Source: Seriola aureovittata (lineage: Eukaryota; Chordata; Actinopteri; Carangiformes; Carangidae). From it: a stretch of DNA of 64,000 nucleotides. Of this stretch, positions 62,639 to 64,000 are shown one piece after another. The stretch lies in NCBI RefSeq assembly GCF_021018895.1, contig NC_079384.1, positions 14,399,140-14,463,139 of the forward strand, written 5' to 3'. The notes beneath the pieces were generated by a model. That model worked only from the letters and a program-made list of their open reading frames with translations. It ran no database searches and was not told the origin of the DNA. The position numbers were made by a program, and so were the translations under genes. Each line of letters begins with the position of its first letter. Position 1 is the stretch's first letter.

Positions 62639-63650
62639 GGCGCCAAATCAGATATAAAAGATATAAACCACCAATATGACTGAAAATAACTTCACTGATT
62701 CACGTTGATGTCCATGTTGCCAGCTCTCACTCAGGACTTCCTCCTTCACACTCGCTGGTTCAAACTGCAGCTGCACTCACTGACATAAAGGCGGATGTCG
62801 CCACCTGCTGGATATAATGTGGCTGTACATATAAACTCACGCACATAACAAATTAGAATATGTTTTAAAATAAATAAAGTAAAATAAAAGCACGTCATTA
62901 CTGCGCTGCTAAAGCTGTAAACCTGTAGACTATCAAATGAAAATAGGAGTTTACAGTCTGCATTTATTACAATCAAATTATTACCAAATGTATTTTTTAC
63001 CCCCATGTATTCCAGTTTCTTTAAGTTTCTTATTTAACGCTTCCTACACTTGCGTAGCTGTTTTAAACTTATTTTCATTTATACAACAGTTAGTTCCGAC
63101 CAAGTAATTTGATTGGACGACAGGCTGAGTGCTGCGACAGAGTACAACAGCACTGGGACTTTTAACTACATGTATCACTGCGCTTCACAGGTGATCTCGT
63201 TAATTAGTGTTACATTAACAGTTGTGTGCACTGTGCAGGTCAGGAAAATGTTTATGTGTTGCTTAGCAACAGTCCAGTTGCGGGGCTATTTGTGCCTGCA
63301 TTGCCAAATAAATGATAAAATATGCCTAAACAAACAAATCGTAATCTGTTGTTGTTTTAATTTATTGGGAAGGATGGTAGTTTTCTTCCAATATTTGAGT
63401 ATTATTTATCTATATCTTCTCAGCTGTAGTTACTAGATCCAGATGAGATTAGTAAAGTATGTGATTCTAGATAAGAGGTAATGACTGTACAAATAACATT
63501 AAAATTGTTTGAATTTTTACAACACTATGGTTTAAAGCTGCTTCTGCTTCTTTCCTGTTTGTAAAATCTCTAGATTCCTGATTCAGTTCTTTAACTAGAC
63601 TTGGATGGAGTTTTGCAATTGATGAATGTATTTGGGAAGACTTTTTTTTA
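62639..63650. other. nat9 upstream spacer
   Basis: About 1 kb between the nat9 start and the 3' end of the next minus-strand gene. It should hold the nat9 promoter; no TATA box or CpG island stands out. A TTTATT word near 63650 on the plus strand (AATAAA on the minus strand) probably ends the neighbouring transcript. Confidence 0.45.
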
Positions 63651-63706
63651 TTATTAATAATTATTTTATTTTTCAATTATTTCATCATATGTGTGTAAAT
63701 CGGATG

Positions 63707-63907
63707 CTAGGTGGCTCTGCACAGTCCGTGCCACAGTTTGACCGGCTCCTGGGGCGTGTTGACCATGTCCATCCAGTGCTGCAGCTGTGGGCCCCTGGCG
63801 TACATGAAGGGACCCAACACCAGGACTCCCAGCAGGGGCGGAGGCTCTGGGACAAACATGAAGACAGAGGCGAGGTGACTACACAGCTCCACCTCTTCTG
63901 CTCTCAC
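63707..63907 (-). CDS. last exon of a synaptotagmin-like C2-domain gene (partial)
   Basis: On the minus strand an acceptor (CTGCGCAG) at 63908-63909 opens a frame of 66 codons ending in TAG at 63707-63709. The peptide has LLGVLVLGP, then GPQLQHWMDMVN, and ends PVKLWHGLCRAT. The order G-x-x-L-x-H-W-x-x-M, a Pro-Val pair and WH-x-L is the usual C-terminal end of a synaptotagmin C2B domain (Syt8/Syt12-like by memory). The rest of the gene lies beyond the right edge. The exact family member cannot be told from one exon. Confidence 0.6.
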   Translation of the reverse strand: MRAEEVELCSHLASVFMFVPEPPPLLGVLVLGPFMYARGPQLQHWMDMVNTPQEPVKLWHGLCRAT

Positions 63908-64000
63908 CTGCGCAGTTTAAAGGCAAATACTGAAGTGTATATTGTGAAATGTGAAATCATTCCGTCGTCAATTGATCAGACTAATATCTGTTTCTTTATA

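Overview
The window is vertebrate nuclear DNA from a ray-finned fish, probably a percomorph. Every gene is split by GT-AG introns, long (TG)n/(AC)n tracts are common, and several interspersed repeats that I recognise from percomorph genomes are present. The species cannot be read from the sequence. All exon boundaries below were set by hand from splice signals, reading-frame continuity and remembered protein families; no alignment was run.

Layout: (1) 167-15940, + strand: the 3' part of rnf157, an E3 ubiquitin ligase of the mahogunin type (16 coding exons, 5' end outside the window). (2) 19891-50005, + strand: four complete, head-to-tail genes for Cys-loop ligand-gated ion channel subunits of the 5-HT3 type (455, 468, 468 and 457 residues). 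Each has ten coding exons with the same exon pattern. Genes 2 and 3 are very recent duplicates or have been homogenised by gene conversion; an orphan piece of intron 1 upstream of gene 3 marks a further, lost or partial copy. (3) 51080-56729, + strand: lrrc59, an ER membrane leucine-rich-repeat protein. (4) 60250-62638, - strand: nat9, an N-acetyltransferase of the GNAT fold, complete in six exons. (5) 63707-63907, - strand: the last exon of a gene whose C-terminus looks like a synaptotagmin C2B end.

The most interesting part is the receptor array. The four proteins keep the Cys-loop, four membrane segments, a cation-selective M2 and the loop D tryptophan, but all lack the loop B tryptophan of serotonin receptors. 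They share an additional cysteine pair in the extracellular domain and a CxC motif in the M3-M4 loop. From memory, human RNF157, NAT9 and ZACN (the zinc-activated Cys-loop channel) all lie in 17q25.1, so these genes may be the fish counterpart of ZACN or of an ancestral 5-HT3/ZACN cluster rather than serotonin receptors. All four share a sequence block containing GCCCTCTT about 80-140 bp upstream of the ATG, suggesting common regulation.

The other genes are housekeeping or neuronal neighbours with no evident functional link to the array. Intergenic and intronic DNA is mostly AT-rich with decayed repeats and microsatellites, several of which touch splice sites.
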